Assembly: GCA_011051925.1 (NCBI GenBank)
Contig: DRKE01000005.1
Coordinates: 1-10,179, forward strand
Source: Deltaproteobacteria bacterium
GTDB taxonomy: Bacteria > Myxococcota_A > UBA9160 > UBA4427
DNA: 10,179 nt
Direction of reading: 5' to 3'
The translations under genes and the position numbers were made by a program. Shown piece by piece: positions 1 through 7,127 of the stretch; position 1 is the first letter of the stretch, and each line of letters starts with the position of its first letter. The notes under the pieces are model-generated. The model ran no database searches. It saw only the letters and a program-made list of their open reading frames with translations, and had not been told where the DNA came from.

Positions 1-1
1 C

Positions 2-406
2 TTCCTGCGCGGTGACCATGCATTGGCCTTTCTCGCGTGGATCCTGCCCCATGCCGTCCCGGAGCTGACGGCCATCAGCCTCTGCTGCGCCGGCGGCCTC
101 GTGCTCGGCCATGCGATGGCCGCGCCCGGGCGGGAGACGCGAACCCGGGCGCTGCAACGATCGGCGCCGGCCGCGCTCGCCCTCTTCCTCACGAGTCTGC
201 CACTCTTCTTCGTCGCAGCCTGGATCGAAAGCTTCATCCGGGAGTCGACCCTGGGAACGGCCGCGCGTCTGGGCGTCGCAGCGGCCGGCCTGATCCTGCT
301 GGGAGCTGCGGCGCGGGTGCTGCGGGGCCTGCGAGGGGAGCGTCCGACGTCCCCGACCTGGCTCGACGATCTTCTCGCGCGCGATCCGTCGGAAGAAATC
401 GGATGA
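2..406 (+). CDS. SpoIIM-family (DUF95) integral membrane protein, C-terminal part
   Basis: This is the only real gene on the plus strand. Its reading frame is open to the left edge, so the 5' end lies outside the window and only the last 134 residues are seen; the TTG at 23 is inside the gene and is not a start. The fragment has the SpoIIM signature: a Pro-His segment followed by PELTAI, a small-residue membrane helix ending GLVLGHAM, an Ala-Pro-Gly turn, a second hydrophobic stretch leading into AAWIESFI, and a third helix followed by an Arg-rich tail. Outside spore formers this family commonly sits beside MoxR/DUF58/DUF4129 genes, as here, and has no shown sporulation role. It converges on the DUF58 gene with 9 bp between the stop codons and no visible terminator. 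Family call good; molecular function unknown. Confidence 0.8.
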   Translation, partial: FLRGDHALAFLAWILPHAVPELTAISLCCAGGLVLGHAMAAPGRETRTRALQRSAPAALALFLTSLPLFFVAAWIESFIRESTLGTAARLGVAAAGLILLGAAARVLRGLRGERPTSPTWLDDLLARDPSEEIG

Positions 407-415
407 GGCATCGGC

Positions 416-1843
416 TCACCCCCCGCCGGGGCGTAGACCGTGTCGAAGCGTCATGTAGAGATTGAGCGTCCCGGCAATCGCATCGCCCGGCAGGACATCG
501 AGCACCGCCAGCCCCTGACGCCGCAACAGGACGAGGCGCCCCTCACGCTCGCGAAGCAGATCGGCCAGGACGATCCGCCTGTACAAGTCGACCCGACGAT
601 CCTTCGCATTCCCTTTCCGGGAGGCGCCGTCTCCGATTCCTTCCTCTTCGAGCTGCTCGAGAATCGGCTCGCGAAGGGCGACGAAGATCACCTCGTGGCG
701 ACGCGCGAGAAGGGACATCGGCTCGATCAGTTCCTCGCGATCGACCTCCATGAAATCGGTCAGGACGACGATCATCGCGCGCTTCTTCTGGCGGCTCAGG
801 ATCTCGCGGGTGACGCGGCGATAATCCGCTTCGGTCTCTCCCGGCTGGACGTCGGACAAGGCATCGACGAAACGTCCCAGACTGGCGCGATGGGCCAGCG
901 GCGCCACGAAACGCGCGACCGCCCTGTCGAAGACGAGCAGGCCCACGCGATCGCCCGCGGCCAGACTCGCGAAGACGAGGGCCAGCGCGGTATCGACCGC
1001 GCGATCGAGCTTGGTCGGCGCGAACGCCCGTGCCTGCGCGGCGTCGCCCTCGCCACCCGGATCGCCGGGAACCCCCGACGGCGATCGAGTCCCCATCAGG
1101 CGACTGCGATCCACGGCCAACAGGATCGTGCGACTCTCTTCCTGGCGAAAGGTCCGCACGACGGGACGTCCGCGACGCGCGGTCGCCGGCCAATCGATCC
1201 GACGTGGTTCGTCTCCGATCACGTAGTCGCGCAGATGGTCGAACTCGAGCCCCTCTCCCCGCGCCCGCTTCGGCCGTACGCCCAGGGCGGCGAGGACGCG
1301 CTGTGGATCGAGGGCCTCCGGCCGCAGGTAGCGGGCCGTCTCGGGTTGAACGAGGATCCGGTCGCCCTCCGGAGATTCGATGCGCCGCCGCCACAGCCCG
1401 AACGGCGACCGCACGAGCGCGACGGCGCGCCCCCAGATCCGCTCCCCCCGAACGCAGGGTCGGATCACATACCCGATCCGGAGATCCGCCCCCGCTTCGA
1501 CCGGAAGCGATGGCCAGATGGGTTCGGGCGAGACGAGATCCCGGGGAACGGCCTCGCAGAGCTCGAGCTCGAGCGGACGGGGCAGGGGATTGCGCACGGT
1601 GAGCACGATCTCTTCCTCGCGCTCTCGTGCCCCCTTCTCCGGCACCGTCCGGAAGAGTGTGGGCTCTTCTTCGCGAAGCAGCAGGAAGACATCGGCCAGC
1701 GCGGCCGAGACCAGCAGGAGCCCCGCGATCGGAACCAGGGGGCGCAATCCGATCAGGGGCACCGACGCCACTGCCAGCAGGAGCCAGCCCGAGGCCCAGG
1801 CGACCAGGCTGGGATCCGGGGAGATCCTGCCGATCCGGCTCAC
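416..1843 (-). CDS. DUF58 domain protein (vWA-like), partner of MoxR ATPase
   Basis: A 475-residue membrane-anchored protein. Residues about 12-55 form two hydrophobic helices. An immunoglobulin-like/beta region follows, then the DUF58 core: GLEFDHLRDY (about 198-207), GDEPRRIDWPATARRG (about 210-225) and the von Willebrand-like strand DRSRLM (245-250) with VLTDFME (about 360-366) as the second metal-site loop. The metal-site motif is degenerate: DxSxS reads D-R-S-R-L. A Gly/Pro/Asp-rich insertion of about 25 residues (251-276) follows directly. The chosen start is a GTG at 1843 that shares GTGA with the stop of the MoxR gene; the frame stays open upstream, but that extension is low-complexity Pro/Arg/Gly and runs inside MoxR. 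No strong ribosome site lies before it, so translation by coupling is likely. DUF58 proteins are usually encoded next to MoxR AAA+ ATPases and are thought to be their adaptors or substrates; the biochemical role is not established. Confidence 0.88.
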   Translation of the reverse strand: MSRIGRISPDPSLVAWASGWLLLAVASVPLIGLRPLVPIAGLLLVSAALADVFLLLREEEPTLFRTVPEKGAREREEEIVLTVRNPLPRPLELELCEAVPRDLVSPEPIWPSLPVEAGADLRIGYVIRPCVRGERIWGRAVALVRSPFGLWRRRIESPEGDRILVQPETARYLRPEALDPQRVLAALGVRPKRARGEGLEFDHLRDYVIGDEPRRIDWPATARRGRPVVRTFRQEESRTILLAVDRSRLMGTRSPSGVPGDPGGEGDAAQARAFAPTKLDRAVDTALALVFASLAAGDRVGLLVFDRAVARFVAPLAHRASLGRFVDALSDVQPGETEADYRRVTREILSRQKKRAMIVVLTDFMEVDREELIEPMSLLARRHEVIFVALREPILEQLEEEGIGDGASRKGNAKDRRVDLYRRIVLADLLREREGRLVLLRRQGLAVLDVLPGDAIAGTLNLYMTLRHGLRPGGG

Positions 1844-2802
1844 CGGGGAACCGTGATGCCCTGGAGGGTCCGGAGGAGCGCCGCATCCGCCGTCTGGCCC
1901 TCGACTTCGAGCGCCGGATCGAGCATCACGCGGTGGCGCAGGGTGGGCAGCCACATCTCCTGGACGTCCTCGGGCAGCACGAAGGCCCGTCCGTCCAGGA
2001 CCGCCTGGGCCTTGGCCGCGCGCAACAGCCAGAGGCCCGCCCTCGGCGAGGCCCCCAGCCCGTACTGGAAGTCGGTCCGCGTCGCGCGAACGAGATCCGA
2101 GACATAGGCCAGGATCTCCTCGGCGACGGTCACCCTGCGAACGATCCCGCGCGCCCGCTCGATCGCGTCGGGTTCGAGGACGACCGTGACATCCTCGAGT
2201 CCCGCCCCCTCGTCGTGATGTCGGCGAAGCAGGCTTCGCTCGTCCTCCTCGCCTGGATAGTCCACCACGATCTTGAAGAGGAAACGGTCGAGTTCGGCCT
2301 CGGGAAGCGGATAGGTCCCCTCCTGATCGACCGGGTTCTGTGTCGCGAAGACCGTGAAGAACCGGCTCAGGGAATGCCGGACCCCATCGATCGTGACCGT
2401 TCCCTCCTGCATCGCCTCGAGCAGGGCCGACTGGGTCTTCGCCGATGCCCGATTGATCTCGTCCGCGAGAAGCAGCTCCCTGAAGATCGGTCCCTCACGA
2501 AAGCGGAACGTCCCGCCCGCGGACTCGAGGATGGAGGTTCCGAGGATGTCGCTCGGCATGAGATCGGGGGTGAATTGGATGCGGCCGAATTCGAGACGCA
2601 ATGCGCGCGCCAGGGTGCGAACGAGGAGCGTCTTGGCCACTCCCGGCACCCCCTCGATGAGACCGTGTCCACCCACGAGAAGGGTCACGAAGATCTGCCG
2701 CAGGGCCGCATCCTGGCCGACGACCCAGTGTCCGACCACCCCTCGGAGTGCTTCGAAGCGCTCCGCCACGAAAGCGGCCTCCATCGATTCTCTTTCCGTC
2801 AC
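1840..2802 (-). CDS. MoxR-family AAA+ ATPase
   Basis: A complete MoxR-type ATPase of 320 residues. Visible motifs are Walker A GVPGVAKT (51-58), Walker B LLLADE followed by INRASAKTQSALLEAMQEG (about 110-134), sensor 1 FATQNP with Asn156, an arginine-finger region AELDRF with Arg173, and sensor 2 GASPRA with Arg254 in the C-terminal lid. MoxR ATPases are thought to act as chaperone-like machines that mature or remodel partner proteins, commonly with DUF58 or vWA proteins encoded next door. The GTG start at 2802 overlaps the stop of the DUF4350 gene as GTGA, with AAGGA 5 nt before it; this mirrors the MoxR-DUF58 junction. An ATG six codons in (2784), preceded by GGAAAGAG, is an equally reasonable start. 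The substrate cannot be told from sequence. Confidence 0.93.
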   Translation of the reverse strand: MTERESMEAAFVAERFEALRGVVGHWVVGQDAALRQIFVTLLVGGHGLIEGVPGVAKTLLVRTLARALRLEFGRIQFTPDLMPSDILGTSILESAGGTFRFREGPIFRELLLADEINRASAKTQSALLEAMQEGTVTIDGVRHSLSRFFTVFATQNPVDQEGTYPLPEAELDRFLFKIVVDYPGEEDERSLLRRHHDEGAGLEDVTVVLEPDAIERARGIVRRVTVAEEILAYVSDLVRATRTDFQYGLGASPRAGLWLLRAAKAQAVLDGRAFVLPEDVQEMWLPTLRHRVMLDPALEVEGQTADAALLRTLQGITVPR

Positions 2803-4502
2803 CCGATTCCTTTCGCTCCGGCCCTTCCGGCCCTGACGGCTTCGTCCCCGGAAAGGGCCGATCCCTTGCCCGCGCCATGCCCTTCTCTTCCCGGGATTCC
2901 CGGGACCCGCCCGCGCCCGGACCGCCCCTGCTTCACGAGGTGGACGAGTTCGTCGAGCCGCGCCACGTTCCGTTCGAGGTCCGACGCCGACCGGATCGGT
3001 ACCCGTCTGGCGAGAAGATGCCGCAGCCCCGTCTCCTCCAGTTCCGGCCAGTTCGGCGCGCGTCTCCGAAGGCTCGAGAGGACGATTTCGATCGGCGTCC
3101 CCGGCGCGAGGCCCAGGGCGCGGCGGATCCGGTCGAGGGAAAGGGCGCGGTAGCGTTCGAAGACCCGCTCGTGGTCCCCGGTTTCCGAATAGAGTCGTGC
3201 GACGGAGTCGACGAAATCGCTGAGGGTCGGGGCCTCGCTGTCGAAGTCGGCGACATCCCGCTGCGGCCAGGCATGACCCCGCCCGATGACCAGCAGCCCG
3301 ACGACGATCATGCCGAGGCCGGCCGCCCATGCGGGGGAGCGAGCGAGATAGCGGAACCATCCGGGTTCCGGGACCACGCCATGGAAATGCTCGTCGAGAT
3401 AGGGCTCGCCATGATCCCTCACCTGGTCGAAGACGAAGGGCGCCGAATCGACGTGGGCGAGGCGTCCGTTCGACAGGATCCGGGCATCGGCGAAGACCAC
3501 GAGTCGCCCCGAACCGACCGGCCGCGCGAGCGCCAGGGGAGCGAAATCATCGGATCCGACCCAGAGAGGGCGCCATCCCGTCGTGTCGTCCCCCGACGGA
3601 TCGGCAGGGGAGTCCGAAGGCCCCGTTGAAAGCGCCTCCGATCCCTCGCGAGGCCTTTCCTGCAAGCGCTCGGCCATCGGCTCGACGTCGAAGAACGCCA
3701 GGGTCGGACCGGGCAGGATGCGGGTGCCCGCATAATCGAAATCCTCCCGCCGCTCGACGGCGCGTCCCACGCTGAACACGATTCGGGCGATCGCGCTCTC
3801 GACGGGGGGCCGCCCGCCCTCGAGCCCGGCCAGCCTTCTCGGGGGCAGCGGAAAGCCGGCGATCCCGTCGCATTTCCCGGGTTCGCCCTCCCGCAGCCGC
3901 TCGCGCCTTCGCGCGAGTTCGTCCTTCCAGTCCTCGCGGATGGCTTCGGGGCCGGACGCGTCCTTCCCCCCCGCTCCATCCGCGCGCCACGTCCGCTCGA
4001 TTCCCGCCCGGATCCCGTCGCGGTCTTCTCGCGTTGCCGGATCGACGCCTTCGGGCTCGTCGAGGGGCGGATGGGCCAGCCAGACGACCGCCGTTCCCCC
4101 CGCCTCGATCCAGGGCCGGACAGCGATCTCGAAGATCGTTCGATCGTCCGTTCTCTCCGCCTGCGTTTTCTTCTCGCCCTCGGTGTCCGACTCCGATCGG
4201 GTGTCCCGCTCGATCCCGTCTTTCGACGCTTTCGACGCGAGCGCGCCCCTTCGATCGTCACAGACGCCCCGCGGCGCAATCCACCAGACGGTCGAATCCG
4301 GCGGTGGCATCGTCAATCCCGACATCCATCGCCCCCGCGTCGCGTCGAAGTGATCGAGCAATGCGAGCAGCCCGGCATGGCCCCGCGGTGCGGTGTCGAA
4401 GGTCGTCTCGGGCCGATCCGTCAGATCGACGGGCCAGGAGACCTGGACCGCGAAGGAGATGCCCGCAACGATGGCGAAAGCGAGCCAGACCCGCTGCTGC
4501 AT
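2799..4502 (-). CDS. DUF4350 domain membrane protein
   Basis: A 567-residue protein with an N-terminal membrane helix (about 5-24), a large extracytoplasmic region and a second membrane helix (about 391-408), then a cytosolic C-terminal part. Family hallmarks are the early FDTAPRGHAGLLALLDHF segment (35-52), GRLVVFADARILSNGRLA (333-349) followed by the D-x-A motif, the DEHFHG box (370-375), and the post-helix segment TLSDFVDSVARLYSETGD (426-443). Strongly charged low-complexity insertions (about 85-122, 150-210 and 280-308) and a Gly/Arg-rich tail (after about 526) make it longer than I expect for the family. The ATG at 4502 shares TGATG with the DUF4129 stop; the frame continues upstream but only over low-complexity sequence antisense to nothing and inside DUF4129. 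DUF4350 genes recur beside MoxR and DUF58; no activity is known. Confidence 0.82.
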   Translation of the reverse strand: MQQRVWLAFAIVAGISFAVQVSWPVDLTDRPETTFDTAPRGHAGLLALLDHFDATRGRWMSGLTMPPPDSTVWWIAPRGVCDDRRGALASKASKDGIERDTRSESDTEGEKKTQAERTDDRTIFEIAVRPWIEAGGTAVVWLAHPPLDEPEGVDPATREDRDGIRAGIERTWRADGAGGKDASGPEAIREDWKDELARRRERLREGEPGKCDGIAGFPLPPRRLAGLEGGRPPVESAIARIVFSVGRAVERREDFDYAGTRILPGPTLAFFDVEPMAERLQERPREGSEALSTGPSDSPADPSGDDTTGWRPLWVGSDDFAPLALARPVGSGRLVVFADARILSNGRLAHVDSAPFVFDQVRDHGEPYLDEHFHGVVPEPGWFRYLARSPAWAAGLGMIVVGLLVIGRGHAWPQRDVADFDSEAPTLSDFVDSVARLYSETGDHERVFERYRALSLDRIRRALGLAPGTPIEIVLSSLRRRAPNWPELEETGLRHLLARRVPIRSASDLERNVARLDELVHLVKQGRSGRGRVPGIPGREGHGAGKGSALSGDEAVRAGRAGAKGIG

Positions 4503-5182
4503 CAGCGCTTCCCCGAGGTCGCGAGGGACAGGATCCGTTCGTCGAGGGCGATCCATTGATCGAAGAGTTCGGGATCCTGGCGCGGCCGATCGAACCAGAG
4601 CGCCTCGAGCCGATCGACGAGGCGGATCAACTGCTGCCGCTCGCGCTCGGGCAGGGGGGAATCGGCGAGGCGCTGGCGAAGCGTCCGGTTGGGATCCGAG
4701 CGGGCGAGTTCGAGCCAATCAGAGGAGATCAGGAGCGCCAGGGTCGCGAGCTGGACGCGGTGTGCCGCCTCGAGGTAGCGGCCCGATGCGGCCAGCGCCC
4801 GGGCCTCCCGAAGCGCGTCTCGATGGGCCAGGGCGGGAGCGGACGCCGGTGCGGACTCCGCCGCGCCCCGTTCCCGGCGCGCGTGCCAGACCCGGATGAG
4901 GGCGATCACGAGCGCGAGGATCAGGCAGAGGGCGATCCAGCCGACCCCCCGCCCCACCTCGCCGAAGAACCCGAAGAGACCGAGAATCCGCCCCAATCCC
5001 TCGAGCAGGGCCGAGACCAGCAGACCGAGCTTCGAGACGAGCGCGATCAGCCAGTCCGGAACCCAGTCGCCGATCCGATCGAGAAAGGCGAACCAGGGCA
5101 ACACCCCGCTTTCCCAGCGCGTGTATTCCGGCGCCGAAAGGATCGCTTCCGCCGCGGCGCGCGCCTGCTCATCCGTGACCAA
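4502..5182 (-). CDS. DUF4129 domain membrane protein
   Basis: A 226-residue protein. An amphipathic N-terminal region with WESGVLPWF (about 23-31) and a weakly hydrophobic stretch (about 44-75) leads to one clear membrane helix (81-98), a short Arg/Ala linker, and a C-terminal helical domain (about 121-226) of DUF4129 type: REARALAASGRYLEAAHR, then SDWLELARSDPNRTLRQRL, and a closing segment around ALWFDRPRQDPELFDQW. No ATG or GTG lies in frame near the junction with the upstream membrane-protein gene; the best start is a TTG at 5182, giving a 14-nt overlap, with GGAGG about 12 nt before it. The rare start and overlap suggest coupled, probably lowered, translation. The family is recurrent in MoxR/DUF58/DUF4350 loci; function unknown. 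Confidence 0.8.
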   Translation of the reverse strand: MVTDEQARAAAEAILSAPEYTRWESGVLPWFAFLDRIGDWVPDWLIALVSKLGLLVSALLEGLGRILGLFGFFGEVGRGVGWIALCLILALVIALIRVWHARRERGAAESAPASAPALAHRDALREARALAASGRYLEAAHRVQLATLALLISSDWLELARSDPNRTLRQRLADSPLPERERQQLIRLVDRLEALWFDRPRQDPELFDQWIALDERILSLATSGKR

Positions 5183-6083
5183 GACCCGGCCCCGCCTCCA
5201 CCTGCTCTGCCAGCAGCTCGAGATCGTAGCTCTCCGCGCGGCAGCGGAGATCAAAATAGAGGACGACCGTCACGGCGGTCGTGAAGGCGAAGCCCACCGC
5301 CTGGAAGAGCGCCCATACGAGAGCACCCAACACCGGCACCATGCCGACCAGCATCTGGGCTCCGGCGACGGGAAAGCCGACGATCATCCCGGCCGTGAAG
5401 AGGATCCCGACCAGACGTCCCTTCGAGGTCGATCCGAGTCTGAATGCCCGGCGCACGCTGGCGAAGACACCCTGCCGCTCCAGCACGACGATCGGCGGAA
5501 GCAGGGCACTCACGAACGCCGCAAAAAGGATCCAGAAGAAGGCAACCCCACCGATCGCGATCCCCAGGACGACCGCGAGGGCGATGCCGGCCCCACCCAT
5601 CGATTCGATCACGTCGCCAAAGAGGGCCCCCCCGATACCGAACAGCAGTGCGGCAGCTCCGAAGACGGCGACGGCAGCGAAGAGATAGGCGATGCCCCAG
5701 ACGAAATAGGCTGCGATCAGACGAAGAAAGGATCGCGCGCCCGCATGGGCTGCTTCCCGGAGATCGAAACGCCTTCCGAGATAGAAGTTGCCGACCGACG
5801 CCGTCACCGCGGCGGCGACGAAGGGATAGAGGATCGCGTAGAAGAAGACGATCCCGGCGAGTCCCGCGACGAGGGCAAACGCGAGCTGTTCGCTGATCTC
5901 CTCTCCGGTTTCGAGGGGCTGCGCGAAGGGATCGAAGAGCTGGGGAACGGCGATGGCGATGAAGAAGACCGGGATCTGCATGATCAGGGAGAGACCGATC
6001 AGGGTCTGCCATTCCGTCTGGACCAGCCGGAAGGCCGCATCGAGGATCTCGGCCAGGGTCAAGGGGCGCAGTTCGTAGTTCAT
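5169..6083 (-). CDS. Polytopic membrane protein (glycerophosphoryl diester phosphodiesterase membrane-domain-like)
   Basis: A 304-residue protein made almost entirely of hydrophobic helices; I count about six (roughly 27-48, 68-95, 118-152, 165-200, 224-250 and 252-280). It opens with LRPLTLAEILDAAFRLVQ and ends with VLYFDLRCRAESYDLELLAEQ; both are hallmarks of the membrane-domain family seen fused to, or annotated after, glycerophosphodiester phosphodiesterases. No phosphodiesterase catalytic domain is present, so enzymatic activity should not be inferred from that name. The ATG at 6083 has GGAGG 4 nt upstream, the best ribosome site in this cluster, and 104 bp separates it from smpB, so it looks like the head of the five-gene DUF4129/DUF4350/MoxR/DUF58 run. 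I see no convincing promoter in the 104-bp gap, so read-through from the pan-smpB operon is possible. Confidence 0.78.
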   Translation of the reverse strand: MNYELRPLTLAEILDAAFRLVQTEWQTLIGLSLIMQIPVFFIAIAVPQLFDPFAQPLETGEEISEQLAFALVAGLAGIVFFYAILYPFVAAAVTASVGNFYLGRRFDLREAAHAGARSFLRLIAAYFVWGIAYLFAAVAVFGAAALLFGIGGALFGDVIESMGGAGIALAVVLGIAIGGVAFFWILFAAFVSALLPPIVVLERQGVFASVRRAFRLGSTSKGRLVGILFTAGMIVGFPVAGAQMLVGMVPVLGALVWALFQAVGFAFTTAVTVVLYFDLRCRAESYDLELLAEQVEAGPGLGHG

Positions 6084-6187
6084 CGATCCTCCGGCCCGCC
6101 CCGACCCGCCGACCGTTCCGCGGGATCCGTCATACGGGATCGAACGAGAATAGCCGGCCTGCCGCCGCGATGTTCCCCGGATCGGCC

Positions 6188-6715
6188 CTAACGACGATGC
6201 CGCCGCATCGCCCGCCGGGCCTCGCGATCCTGTTCGCGACGCCGGATCGCATCCCGCTTGTCGTGGCGGTGTTTTCCCCGGGCCAGGGCGAGTTCGACCT
6301 TGGCGCGGCCGCGGCGGAAATAGAGATTGAGGGGAATGAGGGTCAGCCCCTTCTCGGCGATGCGGCCATCCAGGCGGTCGATCTCCCGCCGATGGAGCAG
6401 CAGTTTGCGGCGACGCTGGGGATCGGCCGGATTCGCGCGGGTCGCGGGCTCGTAGGGGGCGATATGGAGCTTCTCGAGCCAGGCCTCGCCCCGGTGGATC
6501 GTGGCGAAGGCGTCACCCAGATTCGCCCGTCCTTCGCGGAGGCTCTTCACCTCCGGCCCGAGCAGCGAGATCCCGGCCTCGAAGGTGTCGACGATCTCGT
6601 AGTCGAAGCGGGCCCGGCGATTCGTCGCCACGACCTGCTTCGCAGCGGGATCCGCGTCGGCACCCTTCTTTCCGGTTCCACCCTTGCCGCCGGCCTTCTC
6701 ACCGCTCTTCGCCAT
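6188..6715 (-). CDS. smpB: SsrA-binding protein SmpB
   Basis: SmpB binds tmRNA and delivers it to stalled ribosomes in trans-translation. The 175-residue protein carries the family motifs in order: NRRARFDYEI (32-41), TFEAGISLLGPEVKSLREG (44-62), ANLGDAF, LHIAPYE (83-89), EKGLTLIPLNLYF (121-133), GKHRHDKRD (147-155) and a basic C-terminal tail ending RRAMRRHRR that would enter the mRNA channel. It is slightly long because of a Gly/Lys-rich N-terminal extension of about 25 residues before the conserved core. A downstream GTG (codon 29, just before the core) is a possible alternative start, but the ATG is kept because SmpB proteins usually begin with a short basic leader. Only a weak ribosome site precedes it. 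It follows panD by 58 bp and may be cotranscribed with the pan genes. The tmRNA gene itself was not found in the window. Confidence 0.96.
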   Translation of the reverse strand: MAKSGEKAGGKGGTGKKGADADPAAKQVVATNRRARFDYEIVDTFEAGISLLGPEVKSLREGRANLGDAFATIHRGEAWLEKLHIAPYEPATRANPADPQRRRKLLLHRREIDRLDGRIAEKGLTLIPLNLYFRRGRAKVELALARGKHRHDKRDAIRRREQDREARRAMRRHRR

Positions 6716-6773
6716 CGCCCGAGGATACCCGACACGGGGCCCGACACGACGCCACGATCGGCGCAGGACGCGC

Positions 6774-7127
6774 TCAGTCGCTGCGGATCCGATTCTCGTG
6801 ATCGACGAAGACGCGCTTCGCCTCGAAGTTCCGGGCTTCCGGATCGGGCACGTCGACCCAGCTGGCGATGATGACGAGGTCGCCGGGCTTCATCAGGTGG
6901 GCCGCCGCTCCGTTGATGCAGATCTGGCCCGCCCCTCTTTCGCCTTCGATCACATAGGTCGACAGGCGATTGCCGTTCGAGCAGTTCCAGATGTCGACCC
7001 GTTCGTACGGCAACATGTCCGCCGCATCGAGCAGATCCGGATCGATCGTGACCGAGCCCTCGTATTCGATGTTCGCCTCGGTCACGGTCGCGCGATGGAT
7101 CTTCGACTTGAGCAGGGTTCTCAACAT
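6774..7127 (-). CDS. panD: Aspartate 1-decarboxylase (pyruvoyl-dependent) PanD
   Basis: PanD decarboxylates L-aspartate to beta-alanine, the amine half of pantothenate. The 117-residue proenzyme shows the self-cleavage site Gly24-Ser25 in YEGSVTID; Ser25 becomes the pyruvoyl cofactor after cleavage into beta and alpha chains. Other expected active-site residues are in place: Lys9, Arg54, Tyr58 in RLSTYVIEG, Asn72 and the GAAA loop (73-76 region). Length is normal for the family. The ATG start is supported by alignment to family N-termini (MLRTLLKSKIHRATVT) and by AGGAG 8 nt upstream, which lies inside the end of panC; the two genes overlap by 7 nt. Cleavage is assumed to be autocatalytic or helped by an unlinked factor: no panM/panZ-like gene is visible here. 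Confidence 0.97.
   Translation of the reverse strand: MLRTLLKSKIHRATVTEANIEYEGSVTIDPDLLDAADMLPYERVDIWNCSNGNRLSTYVIEGERGAGQICINGAAAHLMKPGDLVIIASWVDVPDPEARNFEAKRVFVDHENRIRSD

Noticed and set aside
406..430. Bidirectional terminator between the converging SpoIIM-family and DUF58 genes
   Set aside because: Only a 4-bp CCCC/GGGG stem is visible, inside the DUF58 coding end, with no U-tract on either side.
440..2107. Long open frame on the plus strand (about 555 codons) across the DUF58 and MoxR genes
   Set aside because: It is antisense to two well-supported genes, has no family motifs and a composition typical of antisense frames in GC-rich DNA.
1627..3153. Long plus-strand open frame (about 508 codons) opposite MoxR and DUF4350
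   Set aside because: It is Pro/Arg-rich, has no recognisable domain and lies antisense to genes with intact motifs.
4034..5284. Long plus-strand open frame (about 416 codons) opposite DUF4350 and DUF4129
   Set aside because: It is an Arg/Pro/Asp low-complexity translation, antisense to better supported genes.
6124..6141. Hairpin GATCCCGT/ACGGATC between smpB and the membrane-protein gene as a terminator
   Set aside because: The stem is short with a bulge and there is no following U-tract on the minus strand.
6728..6748. Two CCCGACACG copies between panD and smpB as an operator
   Set aside because: There are only two copies in GC-rich DNA, with no promoter elements nearby; chance is enough to explain them.
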